Source: Streptomyces sp. NBC_00513
Lineage (GTDB): Bacteria; Actinomycetota; Actinomycetes; Streptomycetales; Streptomycetaceae
Length of the DNA stretch: 64,000 nucleotides
Direction of reading: 5' to 3'
NCBI RefSeq assembly: GCF_041431415.1
Contig: NZ_CP107845.1
Coordinates: 7,874,001 to 7,938,000, forward strand
Below the pieces are notes generated by a model, which searched no databases, had not been told where the DNA came from, and saw nothing but the letters and a program-made list of their open reading frames with translations. Position numbers and translations under genes: made by a program. Shown here piece after piece: positions 7,935-15,960 of the stretch; position 1 is the stretch's first letter; each line of letters opens with the position of its first letter.

Positions 7935-9842
7935 ATGTCATCAGACAAGCGCACCCATGAGCAGACTGCTCATCCCGAAGCAGCCGAGGGCGGGAACGTC
8001 CCCGCCCTCGACTACGACGTCATCGTCATCGGCTCCGGCTTCGGCGGATCCGTGTCGGCGCTACGCCTGACCGAGAAGGGCTACCGCGTCGGTGTCCTGG
8101 AGGCCGGCCGCCGCTTCACCAACGAGACCCTGCCAAAGAATTCCTGGGACCTGCGCAACTACCTCTGGGCCCCGGCGCTGGGGTTCTACGGCATCCAGCG
8201 CATCCATCTCCTGGGCAAGGTGATGGTGCTCGCCGGCGCGGGCGTGGGTGGCGGTTCGCTGAACTACGCCAACACCCTTTACGTGCCGCCCACAGCGTTC
8301 TTCCGGGACCCACAGTGGGGGCACATCACCGACTGGGCGCAAGAGCTCAAACCGTACTACGACCAAGCGCAGCGGATGCTCGGGACGCGGTCCACCCGGA
8401 CCATGACCCCCTGTGATATCCACCTCCAGGACGTGGCGGAGAAGATGGGAGTCGGCGATACCTTCCGCATGGCCTCCGTAGGGGTGTTCTTCGGTGACGG
8501 TGAGGACGCCGATGGAGCGGTGCGCGTCGATCCCGGCCAGTCTGCCCCGGACCCGTACTTCGGGGGCGTGGGACCATCCCGCAAGGCGTGCACCGAGTGC
8601 GGGGAATGCATGACAGGTTGCCGTTACGGCGCCAAGAACACCCTCAATGAGAACTACCTGCATCTCGCCGAGATGTCCGGCGCGGTGGTGCACTCGATGA
8701 CCACAGTCGTCGCAGTCGCCGAGGAGCCCGGTAGTGGCTACCGTGTCATCACCGTCCCTACCGACCAGCGCCGCAAGGGGCGGCAAACGGTGCTCCGCGC
8801 ACGGCAGGTTGTGATCGCGGCCGGCACCTACGGCACCCAGACACTGCTGCATCGGATGCGGGCCACCGGCCTGTTGCCGCGCATCTCGCCCAAGCTGGGT
8901 GAACTGACCCGTACCAACTCCGAGGCGCTGGTGGGTGCCACGACCTCGGACCGGCTCTACCGCAGGAAGCACAGCGGTCCCAAGGTGGACTTCGGCAAGC
9001 GGGTGGACTTCAGCAGGGGAGTGGCGATCACTTCCTCCATCCACCCCGATGAGACCACTCACATCGAAGCGGTGCGGTACGGCAAGGGATCAAACGCGAT
9101 GGCCCCGCTGTCCATCCTCCAAATCCCGTACGGGGGAAGACTGCCGCGCTGGCTGCAGTTCATCGGAGCCAACCTGCGCAGGCCCGGCGATGCGGTCCGG
9201 ATGATCAACTACCGCCGTTGGTCGGAGCGGACCATCGTCGGACTGGTCATGCAATCCCACGACAACTCGCTGACCACCTGCCTCAGGCCCAAAGGGCTGG
9301 GTAAGGGCCTGCTCACCGCACGGCAGGGGCACGGCGAGCCCAATCCGGACCATATTCCCGAGGCCGCAGAGGGCGCCAGACTACTCGCGCGATCCATCAA
9401 CGGCACCGCGAGCAGCAACGTTGGCGAACTGATGGGAACCCCCCTGACCGCGCATTTCCTCGGCGGCTGCCCGATCGGCCAAGATGCGGAGCACGGCGTC
9501 ATCGACCCGTACCATCGTCTCTTCGGCTACCCCGGCATTTCGGTGGTGGACGGAGCATCCGTCTCGGCCAACCTGGGCGTGAATCCCTCGCTGACCATCA
9601 CCGCGCAAGCGGAACGGGCAATGGCGCTATGGCCCAACAAAGATGAGCAGGATTCCCGCCCCGAGCAAGGCGGACCGTACCTGAGGGTGGCACCGGTCGC
9701 TCCCGTTTGCCCGGTAGTGCCCGCTGATGCCTTTGCGGCATTGCGGCTGACGGTCACGCTGCCGGTGCCCGTGGTGCCGCCACGGCGGGATCGTGGTGCA
9801 GGGCCTGGTGAGGCAGGCCCTGCACCCTCGGCCCTGGCATAG
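7935..9842 (+). CDS. GMC-family FAD oxidoreductase, cholesterol-oxidase type
   Basis: Start ATG 7935 has GGAGG 5 nt upstream. The N-terminus shows the dinucleotide motif DVIVIGSGFGGSVSALRL and, further in, GAGVGGGSLNYANTL. A Cys-rich block (CTECGECMTGCRYGAKNTL, near residue 220) is characteristic of the choD-type branch of GMC oxidases. The C-terminal family region GTPLTAHFLGGCPIG and SVSANLGVNPSLTITAQAERA carries the catalytic His/Asn area. No signal peptide is seen, so the protein is likely cytoplasmic, unlike secreted cholesterol oxidases. The last 30 or so codons cross a perfect hairpin and are unusually Pro/Arg-rich, which suggests a lost natural stop. Substrate is an alcohol or sterol; not resolvable here. 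Confidence 0.85.
   Translation: MSSDKRTHEQTAHPEAAEGGNVPALDYDVIVIGSGFGGSVSALRLTEKGYRVGVLEAGRRFTNETLPKNSWDLRNYLWAPALGFYGIQRIHLLGKVMVLAGAGVGGGSLNYANTLYVPPTAFFRDPQWGHITDWAQELKPYYDQAQRMLGTRSTRTMTPCDIHLQDVAEKMGVGDTFRMASVGVFFGDGEDADGAVRVDPGQSAPDPYFGGVGPSRKACTECGECMTGCRYGAKNTLNENYLHLAEMSGAVVHSMTTVVAVAEEPGSGYRVITVPTDQRRKGRQTVLRARQVVIAAGTYGTQTLLHRMRATGLLPRISPKLGELTRTNSEALVGATTSDRLYRRKHSGPKVDFGKRVDFSRGVAITSSIHPDETTHIEAVRYGKGSNAMAPLSILQIPYGGRLPRWLQFIGANLRRPGDAVRMINYRRWSERTIVGLVMQSHDNSLTTCLRPKGLGKGLLTARQGHGEPNPDHIPEAAEGARLLARSINGTASSNVGELMGTPLTAHFLGGCPIGQDAEHGVIDPYHRLFGYPGISVVDGASVSANLGVNPSLTITAQAERAMALWPNKDEQDSRPEQGGPYLRVAPVAPVCPVVPADAFAALRLTVTLPVPVVPPRRDRGAGPGEAGPAPSALA
9795..9826 (+). terminator. Hairpin terminator inside the 3' end of the GMC ORF
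   Basis: A perfect 13-bp stem (GGTGCAGGGCCTG / CAGGCCCTGCACC) with a 6-nt loop. It lacks a U-tract, as is common for Streptomyces terminators. Confidence 0.7.
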
Positions 9843-10083
9843 TGGGGGGCTTCGTGGTGCCACGGCATGGAGTCCGGGGCCTGCTGGTGGCCGTGGTTGT
9901 TGGGGTATCCGCCCGGGCTCATGATGTGGCCGTTTCGGTCCGGTCCGTTTCGGTCCGGGTCGGCGGGCAGGGGCGGACCTGTTGGGCAGCCCGGGTATGG
10001 GTGGTGTGGAGGCAGACCAGGATGTCGTGATGGTTGCGTGGCTGAGATGGACGGCCTGGCGAGGAGCTGGTCGCCTGTTGTCC

Positions 10084-10306
10084 GGCGCTGGTCGGCAGCC
10101 CGCTTCCGCGGCTGTGACACGGGCCTGGCCTGTCGCCGTTCGTGCCGCAAAGCCTTTGGCTCGGGGATGAGTTCAGTGGTCGTCATGGCCGACAGGCCCG
10201 TGACGCTCGGGTTGCTGAGATCGCTGCACCCGTCGAGTTCCTGACCCGGCACCCATGATCGACGAGCCAAGGTGCCACGTTTCACCGCCAACCACGCACC
10301 AGCTCG
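10084..10306. repeat. Dispersed repeat, copy 1
   Basis: About 220 bp that recur at 12221-12436 in the same orientation at roughly 80% identity, for example CAGCCCGCTTCCGC, GCCGTTCGTGCC, GAGTTCAGTGGTC and GAGCCAAGGTGCCACGT in both. The two copies flank the tetR gene. Both strands have short open frames that share peptides (minus strand, ARPVSQ...KRAAD), but no protein family is recognised, so coding is uncertain. The 240 nt before it (9843-10083) hold no gene. Confidence 0.6.
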
Positions 10307-10338
10307 TGGGACATCCGGCCGTGGAGTCCTGCGCATCG

Positions 10339-10674
10339 TCAGGGCAGTTGCACCACGTTGCACCCTGCCGCGGTGATGCGGCGAGTGATGGAACGTGCTT
10401 CTCTCTCGTAGATTGAGAAGACAAACGGACCGGGCACAAGGAGAAGTCGGCACGCTCCTGCCCCCGCGAGAGTGATCACCTGTTCGAGTGCCGGCAGCTT
10501 TACGCCCGAGCGATATCCGTTGTCGAGATAGACCGGCGCCTCAGGGTGCCCCAGGAGTCCAGCCAGGTGGGCCAAGGCCTTACGATGTGGCTCCATGCGC
10601 CACATGTCATACGGGTAGCACCGCAAATAGATCACAGCGCGGGCGGCGTCCTGAGAGGTGCGATAAAACGCCAT
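10339..10674 (-). CDS. Small resolvase-like protein
   Basis: A 111-residue protein with GGAGGGA 5 nt before the ATG. It reads AVIYLRCYPYDMWRMEPHR, then VYLDNGYRSGVKLPALEQV and CRLLLVPGPFVFSIYEREARSI. The order of strand (IYLRCYP), charged helix, LDNG and LVPGPF-(x)n-ER resembles the catalytic-domain fold of serine recombinases, but the catalytic Ser (normally YxRVSS) is absent. Such short stand-alone proteins are frequent in Streptomyces genomes and have no established role. It is transcribed divergently from tetR, with 170 nt between the starts. Confidence 0.6.
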   Translation of the reverse strand: MAFYRTSQDAARAVIYLRCYPYDMWRMEPHRKALAHLAGLLGHPEAPVYLDNGYRSGVKLPALEQVITLAGAGACRLLLVPGPFVFSIYEREARSITRRITAAGCNVVQLP

Positions 10675-10805
10675 GACGTCCCTCCGGATGGAGGTGGAAG
10701 GGTCTGCGGAGGGTGGCGCGCGACACTGCGTGCAACCGGGTGGACACCACGCGTAGTAATTGCGGGGTCGTAGCAGATGGGCGGTACCTCTCCACCCTAG
10801 CCCCC

Positions 10806-10837
10806 AATGTTGAAGATGTCTACAACATTGCTAGAAT
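10806..10837 (+). promoter_or_regulatory. Promoter C and operator of tetR, leaderless start
   Basis: TTGAAG (10810-10815) and TAGAAT (10832-10837) are separated by 16 nt. A perfect inverted repeat AATGTTG-N10-CAACATT (10806-10829) covers the -35 box and the spacer, the usual place for an autorepressing TetR operator. The -10 box ends 7 nt before ATG 10845, so the transcript would start at or next to the initiation codon. Confidence 0.7.
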
Positions 10838-10844
10838 GAAAGAC

Positions 10845-11498
10845 ATGCCCAACCCTGAGAAGCGCTACGCCAAAGGCGCACGCCGCCGTGAAGAACTGTT
10901 GAACGCCGCACTCGAGGTCCTGGCGGAGCAAGGTATCGCGGGCCTTACTCACCGGGCGGTCACCGAACGCGCGGGGTGCCCATTCACTTCCGTCTCCTAC
11001 TTCTTCGGCACGATCGACCAGCTGGCCGTCGAAGCGATACAGCTCATCGCGGAGAATCTCAATACCCACCTGGAAGCCCTCGCTCAGCGGTTCGAGGGCG
11101 GCGAGGCCAGCCCGGCGGATGTTGCTGCCGAATTCTCCAAGCTCTTGACCACGTACTCACCTGCCCTGGAACTGGCCCGCTACGAAGTACTCCTTCACGC
11201 TGTGCGCAACCCGAGTCAGACCAACGCGCTGGCCGGCATCGTTCGCAGTATGGAACATGTCGCCGAAGTGGCCCTGCGGGCAGCAGGTGCCAGGCGGCCA
11301 GAGGCCGGCGCCCGCGCATTTGCAGCCCTGGCCGAGGGGCTGAACCTGTACCACCTTGTAGGTCTTCGGGCCGACGATGTTGAGGCGGCGAACGCTGCAT
11401 TTCGCGCTCTGTTCATAGCCTTCGCCATGGACGATCAAGAGCACGCAGCGTGGGAAGAGAACCTCAAGGTCACACCATCAGACAACTGCTCTGGATGA
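10845..11498 (+). CDS. TetR-family transcriptional regulator
   Basis: A 217-residue repressor. Residues about 8-55 form the TetR DNA-binding domain: RREELLNAALEVLAEQGIAGLTHRAVTERAG followed by the recognition helix and CPFTSVSYFFGTIDQLAVEAI. The rest is an all-helical ligand domain with no assigned family. ATG 10845 was chosen because the -10 box of the only good promoter overlaps the upstream ATG 10836, leaving a leaderless mRNA. The palindrome in its promoter is the likely self-operator, and similar cores precede the 3623 operon, the lectin gene at 15961 and position 12539, so these may form one regulon. Ligand unknown. Confidence 0.85.
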   Translation: MPNPEKRYAKGARRREELLNAALEVLAEQGIAGLTHRAVTERAGCPFTSVSYFFGTIDQLAVEAIQLIAENLNTHLEALAQRFEGGEASPADVAAEFSKLLTTYSPALELARYEVLLHAVRNPSQTNALAGIVRSMEHVAEVALRAAGARRPEAGARAFAALAEGLNLYHLVGLRADDVEAANAAFRALFIAFAMDDQEHAAWEENLKVTPSDNCSG

Positions 11499-12220
11499 AT
11501 GCCGGGTGCTGTACAGACTGCGCGAGGTGGCGTGAGTCGGGTGCGCGCGCAGCCAACGGCAAGACCTGACGACGCCCTGGGTACCCCGAACACCTCGACT
11601 GGCTCACGCACCGTCAAGTCAGTGCGCCGTACGTCTGACCAGCACAACCTGATCTTCCAGTGATGGGTTCCACCGCCGACTCTTGCCTAACGCGTCTGTC
11701 CCTCACGCTTCAGAGTCGTCACCAGCTGCCCGTAGGCGCGCCGGGCTGAGCCCGACGAGGAGGGATGGCTGGGAGCGCTCCAAGGTCGTGATCACATCAG
11801 CAATCACCAGTCGCGGGCGTCGCCGGTTTTGCGTCCTGGGAGACGGAGACACCGCAGTCCTGACGTCGCCCACAGCGGCTTCGCCGCGCTCCGGTGACAG
11901 CCGGGCCCGAGTGGGAAGAGGTCGGGGTTCGGCGGTGAGCGCTCCTGGAGTGCTGTCTCGACCTCGCTCGAACCGCTCTTGGATGAAGTGTGCTGTGTGC
12001 CGCACATCTCCTTGTTCCGGTCCGCCTGGACGTGGGTTGTGGTGCGACCGGGTGTCCGCTGGTCCGGGTGCCGGGTGCCGGGTGCCGGGTGCCGGGTGCC
12101 GGGTGCCGGGTGCCGGGTTCCGTGTTCGGGTGGTTTCGGTTCGGGCTGGGCGGCGGAGCGGGACCCGGTGGTTCGGGCCCGGTGTTGGGTCTCAAGGACC
12201 GCGCCAGGGCAGGGGTTTCT
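11499..12220. other. No convincing gene
   Basis: About 720 bp between tetR and the second copy of the dispersed repeat. Open frames on both strands exist but none has a ribosome binding site or a recognised domain; a 100-codon minus-strand frame (11703-12005) is the longest with plausible composition. The stretch contains a 7-bp tandem repeat at 12064-12118. Confidence 0.5.
12064..12118. repeat. Tandem 7-bp repeat, CCGGGTG x about 7.5
   Basis: CCGGGTG is repeated head to tail with no variation across 55 bp. A 7-nt period changes frame at each unit, so it is unlikely to be coding. Confidence 0.95.
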
Positions 12221-12436
12221 GGCGCCGGTCGGCAGCCCGCTTCCGCAGCTGTGAGACGGGCCTGGCCTGGTGCCGTTCGTGCCACAACGGGCGGATTTCG
12301 AGGTCGAGTTCAGTGGTCATCAGGGCCGACAGGCCGTGACGCTCCTGTCGCTGATGATCGCTGCACCCGTTCCAACCCGGCGTCCATGAGTGATGAGCCA
12401 AGGTGCCACGTCGCACCGCCAACCACGCCCAGCTCG
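12221..12436. repeat. Dispersed repeat, copy 2
   Basis: Second copy of the 10084-10306 sequence, same orientation, roughly 80% identical. Together they could support recombination that deletes tetR. Confidence 0.6.
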
Positions 12437-12538
12437 CGAGGTGTCGTGCAATCCGTAAGGGATCGCGGGGCCACGGTGATGCACAGGGGGCATGCTTCGG
12501 CCCAGCTGGCGATCGGGCGAGAGGGACCCCTCAAAGAC

Positions 12539-12586
12539 TTGAAGAAGCCTTCAATATTTGGCTATTCTACCTCCACCCGCTCCAGC
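12539..12586 (+). promoter_or_regulatory. Promoter-like element D
   Basis: TTGAAG-N4-CTTC-N3-ATTTG with exactly the spacing found in promoters A and B, and CTATTC 17 nt after TTGAAG as a weak -10 box. No gene starts close behind it; the next plus-strand gene begins at 13048. The 460 nt between hold no ORF that I can support. Confidence 0.35.
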
Positions 12587-13047
12587 AGCAGCGGGTCGGC
12601 GTCGCAGGATGCACCTCACGACCGTGGGGCGAAGCCCTGGACGTCGCGAGGGGTCCTCCACCGGTCCAAGCCACGGGGTGCGGCCTCTGATCTCCCCAGC
12701 AATGCGTTGCTGCGCCGGCCTGGCCACCCGCACCATGCGGCAGCGCGCCACCCTGCACCGACCCTTGGCAAGAGGCGGGTCGTGCTGCCAGGCGCGACCT
12801 CCGACCTGCACGTAGAGGAGCTGGAACAGCTCAACCGGGGGAGTCGCCCGGGCCGGCCTCGGTAAGGCATGCGGCTGATGGTCGATATCGGCGCCCGAAG
12901 GAAAGTGAGCTCATCATCCGGGCGAGTCAGTTTCCCTGCCAATGTGGGTGGTTCACCACCTTGCGCCCAACCTGTGGCGTCCCAGAGTGGGAAAATGCCA
13001 CGGCCGATCTTCGAATAACTGTGCGACTAGAAGTCGGAGGTCGATGA

Positions 13048-15027
13048 ATGCTCAAGAATTATTACGAGACCGTGCGCGCTGAGCGACTGTACCGCCAGAT
13101 TCGCTCGCTCGGCAGCCGTGTCATTCGGAAAGGGTTCTGGGAGAAGCAGCGGCTTCCCACCAAAATATCTATATCCCTGCTCGTTCCTGTTCTGCTCGCC
13201 GTGGCTTTTGGCGGCCTGCGGCTGCGAGATAATCAAGCCGAATGGCGGTCTGCTTCGACCGCAGAGCAGACTGCCAGGCTGGTTCAGGTGGCAACGCTTG
13301 TGGCCCATCATCTCGAGCGCGAACGAGACCTATCTGTGAGTCCGCTCATTGCAGGAAAGCGAGACGGTGGCCTGGTTGGAGATCTTCATCGGGTCACCAG
13401 TGCTTCCATATTCACTCTCAAGCAACATGCAGAAATGGCGCCGAGTGCAGGCAGATTGCATGATCGCCTTGTGGAGGTGGACCGTCTTCTGTCCGGACTT
13501 CCTGAAGTGAGAGCGCGGGCATACCTTGCTCCCGGGGTGGATACGGAGGAGGCGTATTCGGATATCGTGACATCCCTCCTTGCCCTGACCAATGAGTTGA
13601 GTCTAGGTACCGGAAGTAGCGTCACCTCGGATGCGCGAGCGGTGTATGCGATCGCTCTGGCCAAGGAAGCAATTTCGATCAATCGGGCGATTGTCATGCA
13701 TATGCTGCTGGATGTCCGTAACTCCGGTGACCCAGTCACTCGCCACACCCAAGCGGCCAGGAGTGTCGGGTATCAATCGCTTGCGCAAATAGCCAGAAAG
13801 GAGCTGTCGAGTTCCTCGGGGGGCGAGTTCGAGGCGAGTCCGCGCTCGGATCTCACCTCCCCCGGGATGGAGCAGATGGTGAGGCACGTAGGGGCTGGCC
13901 TGAGCAACCAGCAGCTCGCCTCCCGAGGGGTCACCCCTGATCGCTGGATGGAGGGTGCAAGCGTTCAATTCGACGAAAGTTGGAGAATCGAGAGTATGCT
14001 AACCGCCAGAGCTGTCCATTTTGCGTCGGACAGCACACGGGAGGCGAAAGAGGCTCTCATTGACGAAGTGCTTGCCATGTTGCTTGCTCTCCTGATTACC
14101 GCAACGCTTGCCCTGGCGATGGTTCGCTCTATGGTTTCCAGGTTGACAATTCTTCGTGACTCCGTCCATCGCATTGCAAATAAGTCCTTGCCTGATGTTG
14201 TCGCTTCCCTCTCCAGTGTGACGTCTGAGGCTATTGACACTGTTATTGCACCGATTTCGGTTGATGGATCGGATGAGATAGCAGAGCTGGCCAGAGCGTT
14301 TGACGGCCTACATTTTCAAGCAGTTGATCTGGCCGCAGGGCAAGCTCTTCTCAGGGGCAATGTAAACGCAATCCTGGTCAATATGTCACGTCGAAATCAA
14401 CATCTGGTCACGCGGCAAGTTGGCTTGATTTCGGAACTGGAAAGAACTGAGATGGACGAAGCTCGGCTTGAGCGTCTATTCGAGATCGACCACCTGGCCG
14501 CTCGCATTTTGAGGAATGGAGAGAATTTGCTTGTACTCGGGGGTGATGATTCGGCGGGGCGGCGCCTGGTGCCTGGGTCAATTCCTTTGATCGATGTGCT
14601 CCGCGCTGCCATCTCGGAGGTGGAGAGTTACTCTCGAGTGGAACTGAAGGATATCCCCAATATACGAATAGAGGGCGCGGTAGTCATTGATCTCATGCAC
14701 CTGATAGCCGAGCTGCTTGAGAACGCTACGAAGTTCTCCGTTGAGAATCTCAAAGTCTTGATGACTGCGATTCTTTACCCTGATCGACGATTGGCGATAG
14801 AGATTCTCGACAGGGGGCTAGGTATTGCGCCGGATGTGATTGAGGGTCTGAACGATAAACTCAGGATGCCGCCTGCGGTTGATGTAGAGGTCTATTCCCA
14901 CATGGGACTCTTCGTGGTCGGGAGGCTGGCCTCCAGGCATGGAATGCTGGTTCAGCTCTACCCGTCAAACGGTGCGTCCGGCACGCGCGCCGTCGTTGTT
15001 GTGCCCACACGTGCCTGGATCATCTGA
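13048..15027 (+). CDS. NIT-domain sensor histidine-kinase-like protein, conservon CvnA type
   Basis: A 659-residue membrane protein. A membrane segment lies near residues 40-58 (ISISLLVPVLLAVAFGGL), then an extracytoplasmic NIT-type sensor region with ERERDLSVSPLIAGKRDG, a second membrane segment near 345-360 (AMLLALLITATLALAM), a HAMP-like region and an ATPase domain with LLENATKF (N box), DRGLGI (G1) and SHMGLFVVGRLASRHG. No canonical His-box is visible, as in CvnA proteins. GGAGG lies 7 nt before ATG. The partner genes of a conservon (roadblock, DUF742, GTPase) are missing. Base composition is clearly lower in GC than all neighbours, pointing to acquisition from elsewhere. Confidence 0.75.
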   Translation: MLKNYYETVRAERLYRQIRSLGSRVIRKGFWEKQRLPTKISISLLVPVLLAVAFGGLRLRDNQAEWRSASTAEQTARLVQVATLVAHHLERERDLSVSPLIAGKRDGGLVGDLHRVTSASIFTLKQHAEMAPSAGRLHDRLVEVDRLLSGLPEVRARAYLAPGVDTEEAYSDIVTSLLALTNELSLGTGSSVTSDARAVYAIALAKEAISINRAIVMHMLLDVRNSGDPVTRHTQAARSVGYQSLAQIARKELSSSSGGEFEASPRSDLTSPGMEQMVRHVGAGLSNQQLASRGVTPDRWMEGASVQFDESWRIESMLTARAVHFASDSTREAKEALIDEVLAMLLALLITATLALAMVRSMVSRLTILRDSVHRIANKSLPDVVASLSSVTSEAIDTVIAPISVDGSDEIAELARAFDGLHFQAVDLAAGQALLRGNVNAILVNMSRRNQHLVTRQVGLISELERTEMDEARLERLFEIDHLAARILRNGENLLVLGGDDSAGRRLVPGSIPLIDVLRAAISEVESYSRVELKDIPNIRIEGAVVIDLMHLIAELLENATKFSVENLKVLMTAILYPDRRLAIEILDRGLGIAPDVIEGLNDKLRMPPAVDVEVYSHMGLFVVGRLASRHGMLVQLYPSNGASGTRAVVVVPTRAWII

Positions 15028-15787
15028 GCTCCGTCTGAGCGTCGGCTGCAACGCCCGCGCCAGCTTCGCCTGGGATACGCAGCGCCGCCTCGGGCTCCGC
15101 CTCACTTACCGGAAAGATCCACCTCGCTGCCGACCGGAAATGCTGTCCGCCCACGTGAATGCCTGGTGCCGACGAGCTGGTGCTGTTCCAGCAGGTGGTA
15201 CCGCCGACAGAGGTTATATGTCCACGTCTGCAGGGTGGCGGCTGGCGTCGAGCGGGTAACCGCGAGGCATTGGCCGCGCGCAATTCCGTGGGAACCTGAC
15301 GGCAGATTCCGCCAGTGCCCCAGCAGTTCCCGCCAACGTGGGATCAGGTGGTCGTCCTGCGGGACTTCATCCACGCGAGGACATACGCTGCCGCGGTTCC
15401 GACCGTTCGCCTCAACGGCGAGCCGCCTCATGCGCCGGGGTCCGCTCTGGCGCGTGTTGCAGAGACCCAGAGGTCTCACGGACCGGGGTGACGACAGGCG
15501 TAACGGACCTCACCACTCGAACACCGCCGTGAAGCCACTCAGCACCACCGCGATACCTACGAAGGAATTAGGGGCACCCCCCCCGGCTGCGACCGCAGCG
15601 CGAGGCGCCCGGTCAGCACCGCGCCGGACGCTGCGGTGCGGGGCTTGATCCGCTCGCCGGGCCGGGTCGGCCGGGAGCAACGGCGGCCACGAGTTCGCGG
15701 TAGAACGACGTGCGAAAACGCGTGTTCGCACTGTTCGTTGGTCAACGAAGCCTGTTCCGAGCACCCGAGCCGGTGTGCCGAAGCATC
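15028..15787. other. Intergenic stretch without a supported gene
   Basis: 760 bp behind the sensor kinase. Both strands have open frames but no recognised domain or good start. The composition returns to high GC. It ends at promoter B. Confidence 0.5.
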
Positions 15788-15848
15788 CAATCTTGAAGAG
15801 ATCTTCTAAATTCGATGTAGGGTGACCATGACGGCGTGGTCGCGATCG
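15788..15848 (+). promoter_or_regulatory. Promoter B, near-copy of promoter A
   Basis: TTGAAG (15793-15798), 17-nt spacer, TGTAGG/TAGGGT. GAAGA-N2-TCTTC forms an inverted repeat. Ungapped 50/61 match to 3490-3550. It precedes the lectin gene by about 110-170 nt. Confidence 0.6.
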
Positions 15849-15960
15849 CGACTGACCCGACCCGTCGGGGGTGGTGAACCGTGCCGAGCCTGACGTGGAA
15901 CCGCACGGCATGTGCGCTCCAGCGCCGGACCTCCCTACAAACATTGGATTGGAGTCCTCT

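Noticed and set aside
9527..10453. 308-codon minus-strand open frame over the dispersed repeat
   Set aside because: Starts and ends in unrelated sequence, overlaps the GMC gene and the terminator; the peptide shared with the second repeat copy is explained by the DNA repeat.
11703..12005. 100-codon minus-strand frame with plausible composition
   Set aside because: No ribosome site, no family, and it lies in repeat-rich DNA.
12064..12118. Possible CRISPR-like array
   Set aside because: Units are 7 bp, identical and without spacers: a simple tandem repeat.
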